Source: Aphrocallistes beatrix (taxonomy: Eukaryota > Porifera > Hexactinellida > Sceptrulophora > Aphrocallistidae). From it: DNA of 64,000 nt. Under the pieces are notes generated by a model. The model did not search any database and was not told the origin of the DNA. It was given only the letters and a program-made list of their open reading frames with translations. This document shows, in pieces, positions 21,439 through 32,729 of this stretch. How positions within the stretch are numbered: the first letter of the stretch is position 1; each line of letters begins with the position of its first letter. Location of the stretch: NCBI GenBank assembly GCA_963281255.1, contig OY725499.1, positions 558,001 to 622,000 of the forward strand, read 5' to 3'. The translations under genes and the position numbers were made by a program.

Positions 21439-23360
21439 ATGGCCACTCCTTTGACGTATCAATTCCTCCTCTGCTTGATGGACAAAGATTGCAGACTGGA
21501 GCCAAAGTTCAGATCCAGCGTCGTATCCATTGAAGAGCGCTGCTGTCAGACTCCTTTCCGCTTACGTAAAACGCGGAAGTTCGAAGAAGGAATTGCATTG
21601 GATGCGACCGAGAAAGAAACACTTGACGAGGCTTCCAAACTGATGAAAGACAAACTAGACCAGCTATCGATGTTATCCACGCAGCTAGTAGGTTTCATTA
21701 GTTGACATGGCCTGTTGGAGAACCAGTGTAAGATTCTTTCCAGCTATTGGGAAGAAGGAACGAAAGCTGGAATCAGTCCCAAGCAAGCATGCATATTTAT
21801 GACCTCCCAGTTGCCCAGCGAAACCCAGCAAATGTCTAAAGACTGATAAGAGCAAGGAGGAGAATTTACTGACGCGGAAGGTACCGCGTTTGTAGTGAAA
21901 ATCAGAGAGGCATTTTTATGGAAGAGAATCCCTGTAACGCAGGAATATCTGAAAGGAAATACACAATCTCACAGATCCAGTCCCCGGAGTCTAAGGCGGG
22001 GGAAATCGATGATCGTAACTCTTCGCATAAAGACGAAGTCTACGAGACCCAGGATAAACGAGGATATACCAGGCACCAGACAGATGTTCCAATTGAGGAA
22101 AGTTAAATGCCGATTGGCATATCATCGGTGTGAATTTCTTGGACACCACATTTCACAAGGAGGACGAAGGCCAACTGAAGACTATGTGAGGAGGATCGAC
22201 TCCTTCCCCAGGTCAAATACTCTACAAGAACTCCAGAGATTTCTGGGTATTATTAACTATAATCGCTGTTACATACCCGAATGTCCGAGGTTGCTGCACC
22301 TTTGAACAAATTGACAAGACAAGGGATTAGATGGGTTTAGGATGACAGATGTGAAAAGCATACTTGGAACCAGGGCCGGCGACAGGGGGGGGTAGCTTGG
22401 GGTAAAACCGGGGGGCCCGTGGTAAATAGGGGCCCCAGGTCGGCATGTAATACTTAGTAGTTTCTTTAGGATTTAAGATGTCCATTGTAAGTGTGTCTTG
22501 TATGTACATAATAAGCTTGTATCACAATATGAATTCCTTTGTTTCAGTTTTCACTAATAGAATAATCGAGGGGCCCGGCCAGAAATCTTACTAGGGGCCC
22601 CGTAAATTCTGTCGCCGGCCCTGCTTGGAACTGCGTGAAAAGCTCAAAAACGATCCAATATCCTCGCTTCCAGACTGGACTCAATGCTTTTACGTGGAAG
22701 CGGATGTGAGCGCTGCCGCAGTGGCTGCAGTCCTGTCGCAGCTGGACACGAGAAATGGAAAGCTCAGACCAACAAGTTATTATTCATCTCCATTGAATTC
22801 CTCACAGAAGAACTGTAGTACTGGCAACTGGAGGCAACTGGAGATCAAAAGGACCACGTCACACGTTTGCTAGGTGGATCCTTGAATCAGAAGAATTACC
22901 TTATCACGTCCAGTACAGACCGTCGCGAACTATCTCAGCCGCACACCCAACCTCAGTTGCGACACAAGAGTGAATGAAGAGAGGAGTTTGAGGATCGCAT
23001 TTTCAGCATTGACATAGCCCTTGAAGAGAAGTCGTTAACAAGCAACGAAACGATCTGGTAATCAGTCAAGCAATGAGGCGGATGAAGAATAGCTCAAGAG
23101 TAACTACCAGGAGTTTGAAAAGGTAGCCGATCACTTTAGACTGGAAGGGGAGCACTTTTCTTTGATAATCGCCTTGAAGTTCCTAAAGGCACATTTGAAC
23201 AGGCAGCTACAATCCAATCCCTGAGACGAAACTATTTTCGGAGCAAAATGACCAGGGATGCAAGATTGGAAGCAGGATTTGACTGTAATAGCATGGAAAA
23301 TGCATCGAGTAGAGTCTCACTTCAGATGTTAACTTACTAAAGACAGCCCAGGTCTCCAAT
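21439..23360 (+). mobile_element. broken Ty3/Gypsy retrotransposon A (reverse transcriptase 3' part and RNase H)
   Basis: Pieces in several frames read as an old Gypsy pol. At 22080-22305 there is the RT thumb side (CEFLGHHIS, then TLQELQRFLGIINYN). At 22625-22873 there is an RNase H start (FYVEADVSAAAVAAVL with the first catalytic Asp context), followed near 22915-22960 by YRPSRT and NYLSRTP, matching the connection region. ORF 21439-21705 may be gag-derived. Frames change repeatedly and no long ORF or LTR pair is visible, so it is dead. A hAT MITE interrupts it at 22371. Confidence 0.7.
22371..22623. mobile_element. hAT-type MITE inserted in Gypsy A, perfect 8-bp duplication
   Basis: The inverted ends CAGGGCCGGCGACAG and CTGTCGCCGGCCCTG are perfect. 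CTTGGAAC is duplicated at 22363-22370 and 22624-22631. The 253-bp interior is non-coding and G-rich near both ends. The perfect ends and duplication suggest a fairly recent insertion into an already degraded retrotransposon. Confidence 0.9.
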
Positions 23361-23938
23361 CGACATCTGGTGCAAGAGCATTGATTACAAATCCCGAAAT
23401 TCTCACGCTGAATATTTCCATATCGGTAACAAAATTATATACTCGAGTGTATTCGCAGAATGTGACATTAAAATATCTTAGTATTGAGGGAGAAATACAC
23501 AAGTATATGCTACATACGGAATTGATATCTCTAGACAGGTCAGTGTCTATCCCACATACAAAAACGTATTAGACAGCATTTTTTTGAAAAGCAAAATAAT
23601 TGTATTCAGCTACTATTCGAACATTTGCCGTACGGAATATTAATTAGGAGTCTAAATTATGTGCGATTCATCTAAGACATTTATGCTACCTCTAGTTCCT
23701 AATTCTGACACCAGTTTTCTAAGTGGAACAGCCATGTGGAATAAGTTGAGATGTTTTTGTATTAAAACAATCAAAACAGCTCCGTCCCTGCAGAAAGTAC
23801 ATCACCATTAATCTTTGGTCAGGTGGCCACTATGGGGACTCAGGCCGGTAGAATTTAGAACCAATGCACCCCTTAAAAGTATGTCTATTCCATCTATTTA
23901 TCACACAGGACTCCTTATCTGCTTGAAGCTCACCTCGA
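23361..23938. other. spacer between two Gypsy remnants, no gene seen
   Basis: AT-rich sequence without a supported feature. It may contain eroded retrotransposon DNA. Confidence 0.3.
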
Positions 23939-25110
23939 GTGTATTCAGAAAATGCAATCTCCAAATACTCACGACACAGAACTCTGTCCTCAGCGGAGAA
24001 GCAGACCCGCCCTGAAGCAAGAGTTCAAAGGTCAGCGAGCGGACTAGGCTACACCGGTGAGTGGACAAGAGAGCAGCTCAGAGTTGAGGACACCGGTCAA
24101 GATTCAGCGACCTTAAATATCACAGTAGCAGACCGCAAAGTGGCGGCACTTATGGACACAGAATCGACACCTTCAGTTGTCGATTTCGGAACCTTTAAGA
24201 CATTGTGTCTCGAGGAAGATGTGTGGAAGAACCGAGCAAAGTTTCCGGTCTCTGCAAGGAGCCAGTACAAGTGAGGATACATCGAAATCTCAATCCAGTT
24301 GTGTCAGAGCGAACCAAAAGCTACAAGTGTTGGAAAGTAAGACCTACCATGCTATTATTATGATTATTATAAGGAGTTATCGATAAAAAGGACGCATCTA
24401 CTGGAGGCATTCCTCTTTTTCGGGTCCAGACAGCGGCAAAAGAGGAATAATTTCTGTAGTAACGCTCCCCCACGCACCTTCTACATAGACCCAGAACTAA
24501 GCGAAAGGAAGATTGGAACAGCTCTGCGAAGAATTCTCAGATCGGTTCTCCATCAACCAGATATGCCTGAATGCTCCGAATCACTGGTGAGACAGCTCTA
24601 GTAAAAGTAACCTCTGAGATTTCACCTTTCTGGAAAGGAAATGGAATCTCATTTCAGGAAATGATGGAGAAAATATCTGCAAGCCTCGAAGTCTCCATAA
24701 ATCAGCAATGTTGTATTGTGTGTGATCTGAATGGTAGCTTTCATCTCTCGATAGATTACATAAAATTGAATGACGTGACAAATAAGGACGCACTACCAGA
24801 TATTCTGAAATCTTGGACAAGCTGAAGGAGGCAATATTTCACCTCCCTGGATATGGCTTCCTTACATTGGTGCACCCAACACACAGACAATACAGCGTTT
24901 CACACCCCCCGAAGCCAATTTGAAATGACTGTCATTTCATTCTGATTCTACAACTCACAAGCTCCATATCAGAAACTGAAGGAAGATCCCCACGCTGTCC
25001 TTCTGAATGTACTCCGACACCAGACCCAAACACTGGCATGACTTCTCTACCAGGCCTACACGGAGAGTGACACGTTTTGGAGAATTTAAGGTGCGACTGT
25101 AGACTCCCAG
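23939..25110 (+). mobile_element. broken Ty3/Gypsy retrotransposon B (protease and reverse transcriptase 5' part)
   Basis: At 23939-24274 a retropepsin-like segment reads RKVAALMDTESTPSVVDF, in which the catalytic DTG has become DTE. At 24571-24825 an RT palm segment reads DLNGSFHLSIDYIKLNDVTN, in the position of the usual DGS-R--VDYR-LN motif. Further eroded RT runs to about 25110. Stops and frameshifts separate the pieces. It ends against the NLR relic at 25116 and may have removed the rest of that gene. Confidence 0.65.
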
Positions 25111-25115
25111 GAATG

Positions 25116-25887
25116 CTATCTCCCGATCTCCTTAAGGCACTCCTCCACACTATTCAATCTCGTTGTAAGTTGTCTCATCCTCTTGGTCAACATGTCGCGT
25201 TTTTTGTTGACTATAGTCAGAGGAACGAAGACTGACTCTATATCGACGGACTTTCTATCCTCCAGCATCTGCTTAACCTTCTTGTTCTGTTTAGTGATGG
25301 GTTTCTTTAGATTTCTCTCCCAAGCTTCCAGCTCCTTAACTTGCCTCTCCAGAGCCTTTCTGAAGCGAGCGAGGAAGAACGAATTGGAATAGTGTGAAAA
25401 TAAAGGTTGGAGATTTCTTATTTTGTGAGCGACATCGTGTTGTTGGACATCTTCCATCAAGTCACACAGACTTTTCAGGTCTTTATAGATGCATCCAGCT
25501 GCTACCAATGCTCTGACTTTGTCTTCAATAAGAGGAGCCATCTTAACACTAGACAAGGTCATGCCAATAGAAATCCACGGTTCCTTCTCAATTTCTGTTT
25601 TGAGAATTCTGGCTAGCTGTTTGATGGAGACGGTTGAGATGGTAGAGCTAGCTATCCCTTCTAGGTTTGGCCGTGTGTTCTTCAGGACGCGAAAGAATTT
25701 TTTGAGTCATGCTCCGTCCAGTCTTGGAGAGAGGAGAGGAAGGAAAACCCATCACGGACACCTTGAAACATCAAGGCAGGAGGTTGTAGATAGGAAATGA
25801 ATCGGTGACGTCATCCGATGATAAACGTTTAGAGAGTTCGGTTATGTTTGCTATCTCAGATCTTTCTTCTGATATATGATCAGCCAT
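25116..25887 (-). pseudogene. NLR4 relic: N-terminal DED-like part only
   Basis: On the minus strand an ATG at 25885-25887 follows an acceptor-like TTAATTTTAG, exactly as in the intact NLR genes. It starts MADHISEERSEIANITELSK, then RLSSDDV, before a stop and frame change. From 25562 to 25116 the second half resumes: LIEDKVRALVAAGCIYKDLK, a coiled linker and the conserved QMLEDRKSVDIESVFVPLTI. No NACHT P-loop or LRR follows, and the frame ends beside Gypsy B. It is diverged from NLR1-3 and looks like an older dead copy. Confidence 0.8.
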
Positions 25888-25919
25888 TCTAAAATTAAAT
25901 TAAATTCAAAAATGAATAT

Positions 25920-26185
25920 AATCTTAGACATGAAACGGTTTGTTTGTGCATATAACTAGGTAGTGACGTTGACAAGTGGCTCAGGGTGGCATTTGTGAAA
26001 GTACTTACTTTTGGAAAGAATTAGTGAATAAAAGTCCAAAATAAGTAATTTGGAAGTGTAGATTACGAATTTGATAGTATGCTGTTGATGTCATAGTTTA
26101 GGTTTATTTACCCCCGAGCATAGACCTATTTTAGTAGTATTTAAGATGCGAATTATGGCTGTGTTCGAATACTTTTGGCCAGGCA

Positions 26186-26220
<35 letters not shown>

Positions 26221-26573
26221 CCAGACAAAAGTACTAGATCACCACTGAACCTCCATACAAGCAGCAAGTGGATCAATTCATAAAGTAATAAGTACTCAAA
26301 CTAAGAAATATTCTATTTTGATTTAAAATTAGTAAACTGCACATTCGAATTATTCATTTTTAAACTCTCAGCACAAATACTTATTTTCATTTACCAGACA
26401 TCAAAGGTAGATATATTAAAACTCGGAAGTTAGTAATTGAGTTGAGTCTCTCAATTATGAGTAATTAGAATGTGTGTCTATATTATTATAACCAAATAAT
26501 ATTTTGCTCATGATTGATTTTGGGTGACTAAATTTTAGTCGTTAAATTCTGGTAAATAATTAATTAAGTGTTG
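25920..26573. other. intergenic stretch with a Tc1-type end and a (TA)n microsatellite
   Basis: At about 26150-26188 the sequence TTCGAATACTTTTGGCCAGG and then CAGTG matches the right end of the Tc1-like element at 56042-56497. It is followed by an uninterrupted (TA)n run at 26189-26216. No gene is seen. Confidence 0.5.
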
Positions 26574-26581
26574 GTAGCATG

Positions 26582-27176
26582 TAGGGTTTTTAATCCCGGG
26601 ATTCCCGATCCCGGGATCCCGGGATCCCGGCTTGTTTTAGCCCGGGATTCATTTTTAAATCCCGGGACTGATGATTAATGCAGTTTATACGTATATCACA
26701 CATTTGTTGTAATGTCTATTGGTTTGTAAATACAGGGTTTCCCATAATTGGATGAAATAGTGATTCAATATATATAACACACTTTGATTAATATACTATA
26801 CAAAGTTGTGATACTAATAATATGGCCAAATTGAACTTGCAAGGACCTTTCTGATGTATTATAAAAGTGTTTGTATGTGACTCTTACACTTCAAATTTAC
26901 AATATCTATATGATGGCTGAGAAAATCGTTTGCAAAATTTTGTAGGTGCACCCATTTGGAAATATTTCAAGCGTTCTCTATGTGGGAAATTAGCTCAGTG
27001 AATTCATGTAGTAAACAATGTCCGTAATTCAAAAATAGTCTCGTTATAGTCACGTTATATATACAAATACTAGCATACCAATTCTTGAAAATCACTAATC
27101 CCGGGATCCCGGGATTCAGAATTTGTCAATCCCGAAATCCCGGGATTGGAATTTTAGACCGGGATTAAAAACCCTA
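26582..27176. mobile_element. hAT-type non-autonomous element, 8-bp target-site duplication
   Basis: The left end TAGGGTTTTTAATCCCGGG pairs with the right end, which reads CCGGGATTAAAAACCCTA. GTAGCATG flanks both sides (26574-26581 and 27177-27184). Subterminal CCCGGGAT motifs are repeated many times, a common feature of transposase binding regions. There is no ORF. Confidence 0.88.
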
Positions 27177-27341
27177 GTAGCATGTATTTTAAATTATTAT
27201 ATTAATAAATGAAGATATAACTCCAATTCTGATTTTGTTGTGGATTTGAGAGTTTCTTTTAATTCTCGTTTCTGTATAATTCTGTTTTGTTGTTAGTGTT
27301 TGAGTTATTTGCTGTTTCGTTGTTTCTGTTAGTTTACAGTT

Positions 27342-28874
27342 CTACTCTCCTCTATATACGTATACAGAGCAGATCTGGTGTAGAGACATCCCATTCCCAC
27401 GCTTGCTGCGAGTTTGAATCTTTAAACTATGCTCAATATATCTGTCCCGAATAGCATCGATACGCTCAGCACTCAGCAGTTGTTTCTGTATGAATGGTAG
27501 ATAGATTATGTCTGCATAGTCAGAAAGTATTTTCCAAGCAGCAGTTGGCTTCAGCATATTCACCAGAGCTGCGCCATCAATTAATATTGCATCTACCACT
27601 GGATTGGTTGCTGGGCTTATAGATAGCTTCTCTAGACATCTCAGCAATTCAGATTTACTCTTAAATACAATCCACCAAATTTTGAAATGGATAGTGTGTG
27701 TATATGATTTTCATGAGAGAAAACTCGTTGAGAACTTGACATGAAATGTACAATTGGGAAAAGAGAGAACAGTGCTGTTTCAAGATACGATATTTTGCCT
27801 TTTCTTAGAAGGAGCCTTAAGTGGATTACTAAATAAATGCAAATTATTCCGCTTTATAACATCCATGACTGATTTCTTGCGCTCAATGAATCATTCCTCT
27901 ATAAACAGATCAAATTGCTCCTGCCCTGCTTTTTCGATTTCCATGACTGTTTCTACAAACTCACTAGCGATTTCCTTGGTATCATGTACCAGGAGATCAC
28001 TGCTTGTTTCTACACATGGATTACCCATCAATTCTATACTTCGACTAGTGCTTTTACTTGCGTTTGGAAGGTTTTCTGTACAGTATGGACTTGTTCGTGA
28101 TGAGAACATATCTGGATTATTCTTCTGATTATTTCTTACGGCATCTTGTGCAAGCTCAAGTCTGCGATTACCCGCGAGATCTCAGGTCCTGACACCATCC
28201 ACGTAGAAGCTGAATTGAGTTTTCAGTTAAACCCACAGCTCCACCATCTCCTTTGACTTTCTTGTTATTCTGTTCGTGGGCGTGATCGAGCGATAATCCA
28301 GAAAATAATCGCTGGGTCTTGCGCACCACAAAGCAGCCCTAAACATCTGCTCCACACTTGTGCAGGTTTCAGCTAAGCGTATCATGTCGTGCAGGTGTGT
28401 GGACAGCCATCGTAGTAGTTACAGTGTCAAGCGCAAAGAACCATAGCAGTAAATGCTTACTTGATTCTCGATATAGACCAAATCGACCTTCTCGCAGTGA
28501 CTGGACAAACAATAAAATCCATAGCTGGAATGTGAGTGTTATTCCACAGTATTTAAATTGGGGGCATGTTGATGACTTTGTGAAAATCTAGTTTCTGTTC
28601 ATCTTCTGAGATGCCTTGCACATACTCTCATATGTCTTAGACATATAATGTGGAAACTGTATGCTGTTACTTGATGAGCATGTCTCGTGCGTGACACATG
28701 TGATGCTTTAAGGAATGAGTCAGTAGTGCCTGTAGATACAATGTTTGCTTGGATAATTTCACTTTTCCAACCACTTCCTTCAAGCCAATCTCCCAGCTTT
28801 GGCAGTGCTGCCATTTCTGTATGTAGTCCTCCAAGCATGAGTACATACTTCTCTACACCATGCGTCTCAGGCAA
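27342..28874 (-). pseudogene. relic of an uncharacterised invertebrate protein family
   Basis: Three minus-strand blocks lie in the order I remember for a repeated, unnamed protein found in many cnidarian, sponge and mollusc genomes. They are EKYVLMLGGLHTEMAALPKL with ANIVSTGTTDSFLKASHVSR (28874-28700), QEQFDLFIEE then a TGA and FIERKKSVMDVIKRNNLHLF (about 27920-27820), and VVDAILIDGAALVNMLKP with IDAIRDRYIEHSLK (27647-27342). The in-frame stop and missing parts between blocks show it is dead. The function of the family is unknown to me. Its multicopy habit suggests spread with mobile elements. Confidence 0.5.
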
Positions 28875-29023
28875 TTGCCATTTAGCGATTCGCAGTTATT
28901 GAACTAGGATTGTGGTCGATATTGTCAACCGCACTCGTTATAAACAGCTCTTTCTTGAGATTAATAGGGTACAGAGCGTTTTCAGCTTCAAACCTTTCTA
29001 GCCTAAAAAGCCTATTTCCTAAG

Positions 29024-31797
29024 TTTATCCTCACGGAGAAGGCCGAGCTGGAGAACGAGCGCGTGGCGCTGCTGGGGGATGTGTCCGCCAACAAGCCCAA
29101 GATGCAGGAGCTGGAGGACAACATGCTGCATCGCCTCACCAACACGCAGGGCTCCCTCGTGGACGACGAGAGCCTCATCGAGGTGCTGCGCGTGACCAAA
29201 ACCACCGCCGAGGAGGTGGGCGAGAAGCTGCGCATCGCCGCGGAGACCGAAATCAAGATCAACACGGCCCGGGAGGAGTTCCGGCGGTGGCGGCGCGCGG
29301 GAGCGTGCTGTACTTCCTGATGTGCGAGCTGTCCATGGTGAACTGCATGTACCAGATCGCGCTGAACCAGTTCCTCGAGCTGTTCGACAAGTCCATGCAC
29401 CGCTCGCAGAAGAGCGCCATCACGGCCAAGCGCATCGCCGCCATCATCGAGTTCCTCACCTTCGAGGCCCTGCCGCGGCCTCTACGAGGAGCACAAACTG
29501 CTCTTCACGCTCCTGCTCACCCTCAAGATCGACCTCCAGAAGGCGACCGTCAACTTCCGCGAGTTCCAGACTCTCATCAAGGACGGCGCGGCGCTGGACC
29601 TGAACGCCGTGCAGGCCAAGCCCGCTCGCTGGATCGAGGACATGATCTGGCTGAACCTGGTGGAGCTGAGCAAGCTGCCGCAGTTCTCGGAGGTGTTGGA
29701 GCAGGTGTCCCGGGGGGACAAGATGTGGAAGAGCTGGTTCGACAACGAGGCGCCCGAGGAGGTCGTGATCCCGGACGGGTACCAAAAGTCCCTGGACACG
29801 TTCCGGCGACTGCTGCTGATCCGCTCTTGGTGCCCGGACAGGGCCATGGTCCAGACGAAGAAGTACATTGCTGAGTCGATGGGGCGTCGCTACGCAGAGG
29901 GGTGATCCTGGACTTGGAGAAGACGTGGGAGGATCGGGCTCCTGTCCATGGGGTCGACCCCACCCACGCCATCGAGTCCCTGGCCAAGAAGAAGGGCATC
30001 GACTGCAGGGCCATCTCCATGGGGCAGGGCCAGGAGGTGCACCCCTGCCAGCTGATGGCGCAGTTCATGCAGGGCGGTGGGTGCTGCTGCTCTGGATTTC
30101 CTGGACGAGCTGCTCATGACGGTGCTGGAGACGGAAACCGTGCACGAGGCCTTCCGCGTGTGGGTCACCACGGAGCTGCACTCGCGGTTCCCCATCAACC
30201 TCCTGCAGATCTCCATCAAGTTCACCAACGAGCCGCCGCAGGGCATCAAGGCGGGCCTCAAGCGGACGTACGCCGACATCTCGCAGGACCAGCTGGAGAT
30301 CTCGAACCTGTCGCAGTGGAAGCCGATGCTCTACGGCCTCGCTTTCCTGCACACAACCGTGCAGGAGCGCCGCAAGTTCGGGGCGCTGGGCTGGAACATC
30401 CAGTACGAGTTCAACCAGTCGGACTTCATGGCCACCATGCAGTTCTTCCAGAACCACCTGGACGGCGTGGACCTGAAGAAGGGCGTGTCCTGGAGCACGG
30501 TCCGCTACATGATCGGGGAGGTGCAGTACGGGGCCCGCGTGATGGACGACTTGACAAGAGACTGCTCAACACCTTCTACAAGTCCTGGTTACATGTTCCA
30601 GGCCAGCTTCCTCTTCTTCAAGGGCTACGCCATCCCCGTGTGCAAGACCGTGGCCGAGTACGTCGAGTGGATCGACCAGCTTCCGCTGCAGGACACCCCT
30701 GAGGCGTTCGGGCTGCACAAGAACGCAGACATCACGTACCAGAGCAACACGGCCAAGGAGGTGAGTAGATACCTCATACATTAATTCTTCCGTTACAATA
30801 CATTCCATTACCTCCGTGGATGTGTCAGATTATCTCTTGGCGGGATTACCCATTGATTGGACTCCAGGCTTCTCGTCTAGTCCTGTACAGTTGGAAGGGA
30901 AATATAGACTCAATTCGGGAATATTTTGTAGAATTACTTTAACACCTTATTCCAGTGCTGTGATTGGTTCGTTCCGACAGGTGATGGGGACGATACTCAG
31001 CATCCAGCCCAAGAACTCGTCCGGCGAGACGCGCGAGGACGTGGTCTACCGGATGGCAGAGGACCTGCAGTCCAAACTCCTGCCCAATTTCTTGCGTCAC
31101 GAGGTGCGCGCCATGCTGCACAAGATGGAGCACCTGCAGCCGCTGAACTTCTTCCTGCTCCAGGAGATCGACCGCATGCAGCGGGTCACCTCGGCGGTGC
31201 GCCATCGAGGGGACCATCATCATGTTCGAGAACCTGCGGGACGCGCTGGACTCCATGTACGACGCGCTGGTGCCGTCCAACTGGAAGAAGATCTCGTGGG
31301 AGTCCGCCACCATCGGGTTCTGTTCACAGTTCCTGGAGCGGCACTCGCAGTTCCACGCCTGGGTCTTCTAGGGCCGGCCGCACCAGTTCTGGATGACCAG
31401 CTTCTTCAACCCGCAGGGCTTCCTCACCGCCAAGCGCCAGGAGGTCACGCGGGCGCTGGACAGCGTGGTTCTCTTCAACGAGACCACCAAGCTCGCCCCC
31501 TCCCGAGGGGGTCTACGTGTACGGGCTGTACCTGGAGGGCGCCGGGTGGGACCGACGCAACTGCAAGCTGGTGGAGTCCCAGCACAAGGTGCTCTACGTC
31601 CAGATACCAGTGGTGCACGTCTACGCCATCAAGCCTCGGACGCCAGCCGGGACAGCGGGAAGCTATACTCGTGTCCGCTCTACAAGAAGCCGAGACGGAC
31701 GGACCTGACCTACATCTCCGTCCTCTTCCTGAAGACCGCACTCCCCCCGGACCACTGGACACTGTGAAATGTCGCGCTCCTCTGCGGCTACAAGTGA
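29024..31797 (+). pseudogene. axonemal dynein heavy chain, C-terminal motor part, broken (DNAH5/DNAH8 type)
   Basis: The sequence aligns by eye with the outer-arm dynein heavy chain from just after the stalk to the C-terminus: [22 protein letters not shown], then [82 protein letters not shown], and finally [16 protein letters not shown] near 31520. Exons are strikingly GC-rich. A plausible acceptor (TTTCCTAAG) ends at 29023, and an AT-rich intron lies at 30761-30980 (GTGAGT...CGACAG), joining in frame. At least six breaks occur: indels near 29293, 29480, 29900, 30075, 30550 and 30590, missing codons near 31195, in-frame TAG near 31370 (for the Glu/Asn of the F-x-GRP motif) and TGA near 31763. 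The 5' two-thirds of the gene is absent here. It is either a pseudogene or a badly assembled gene. Confidence 0.85.
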
Positions 31798-32629
31798 TAT
31801 GCCGCTCCTTATGTTACTAAATATAATCAGTTAATCAGTTATGTGGTCGATTCGTGTTAGTTGTTTGAGTTATGGATCTGATAGCAATGTTGTAGAACTG
31901 TTGTGATTAAGAATTTCTGTGTGTGACATTTACAAATATGAGCTCAGACACTCACAGTTCTAATATTTTGTCATTTCTACCTATAATCTGAACTTCAGAT
32001 ATTTTCCATTCAGTCCAGGTTACTCAATGAATGATCTTTTGATCAAAATGCCTCCATCTGACCTAACTTGACTCTATCTGACTAAATCATCCTCGATTCC
32101 TGTATTCTGGCCAGATTCATATTATATTTGTTTTTGCAATGTCATAAAAGTAGGAAAGTTGTTTGAGAAATCTATGAGATTTATATATTTATGTGGTAAG
32201 TAAGCTTGCGGATTTCTGCGAATGCAGGTTTTACTACCCTTAAGGTTACTGGGTTCGAAATAGGTACATCGGTTTAGGATATCTCCGAAAATTTGGAATT
32301 TAATGATCTATCACAGCATCGCGATTACGTATCTCTCCTCCACAACTATGTTTTTGGAATTTTTGTGGCTAAAGAGGAATTTAACGCATTTTTGTCTCCG
32401 AGAAAGTGCTTTTATTAATTAATCAGAATTTTTCAATAGTCCATTCCAGAAAGCGAAATTCTAGTCAACTCTGCTTCCTTAAAACCGACCAATCACTGTA
32501 TTAGCAAATATCCTTAACAGAATCAATCATTGAGATTGCGTTGTACTTTTGTGGAGGAACTTGGAACTTACAACTTTACCACATATTGATTGACTCAGCG
32601 AATTCTCGTTGATTACTTTCTGGTACATA
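31798..32629. other. AT-rich intergenic region before the NHL genes
   Basis: No gene, RNA or clear repeat is seen between the dynein relic and the promoter of the NHL gene. Confidence 0.4.
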
Positions 32630-32637
32630 CCCTCTCC

Positions 32638-32645
32638 TATAAAAA
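32638..32645 (+). promoter_or_regulatory. TATA box of the NHL gene
   Basis: TATAAAAA lies 92 bp before the ATG at 32730 in the context CTCTCCTATAAAAACTCACG. The same promoter segment is duplicated at 34260-34267 in front of the NHL pseudogene, supporting its role. The transcription start would be expected near 32670. Confidence 0.6.
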
Positions 32646-32729
32646 CTCACGAGACACAGTATATAGCATTTATCCAACTGACTACTCCTTACTTCAGAGC
32701 AATAGATTGAGCCATTTCATAGTTTCAGA

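Noticed and set aside
21439..25110. One continuous Gypsy element
   Set aside because: The order is wrong: RT thumb and RNase H (22.1-22.9 kb) precede protease and RT palm (24.1-24.8 kb), so at least two truncated copies are present.
28882..31767. Long ORFs on the minus strand and in alternative frames of the dynein region (e.g. 28882-29400, 29577-30068, 29890-30279)
   Set aside because: They arise from GC-rich codon bias opposite the dynein exons, which gives few stop codons. Their sequences are low-complexity and resemble no family.
29024..31797. Bacterial contamination or horizontal transfer as the source of the GC-rich dynein block
   Set aside because: Dynein heavy chains are eukaryotic, the sequence matches the animal outer-arm type, and a GT-AG intron with local AT-rich composition is present.
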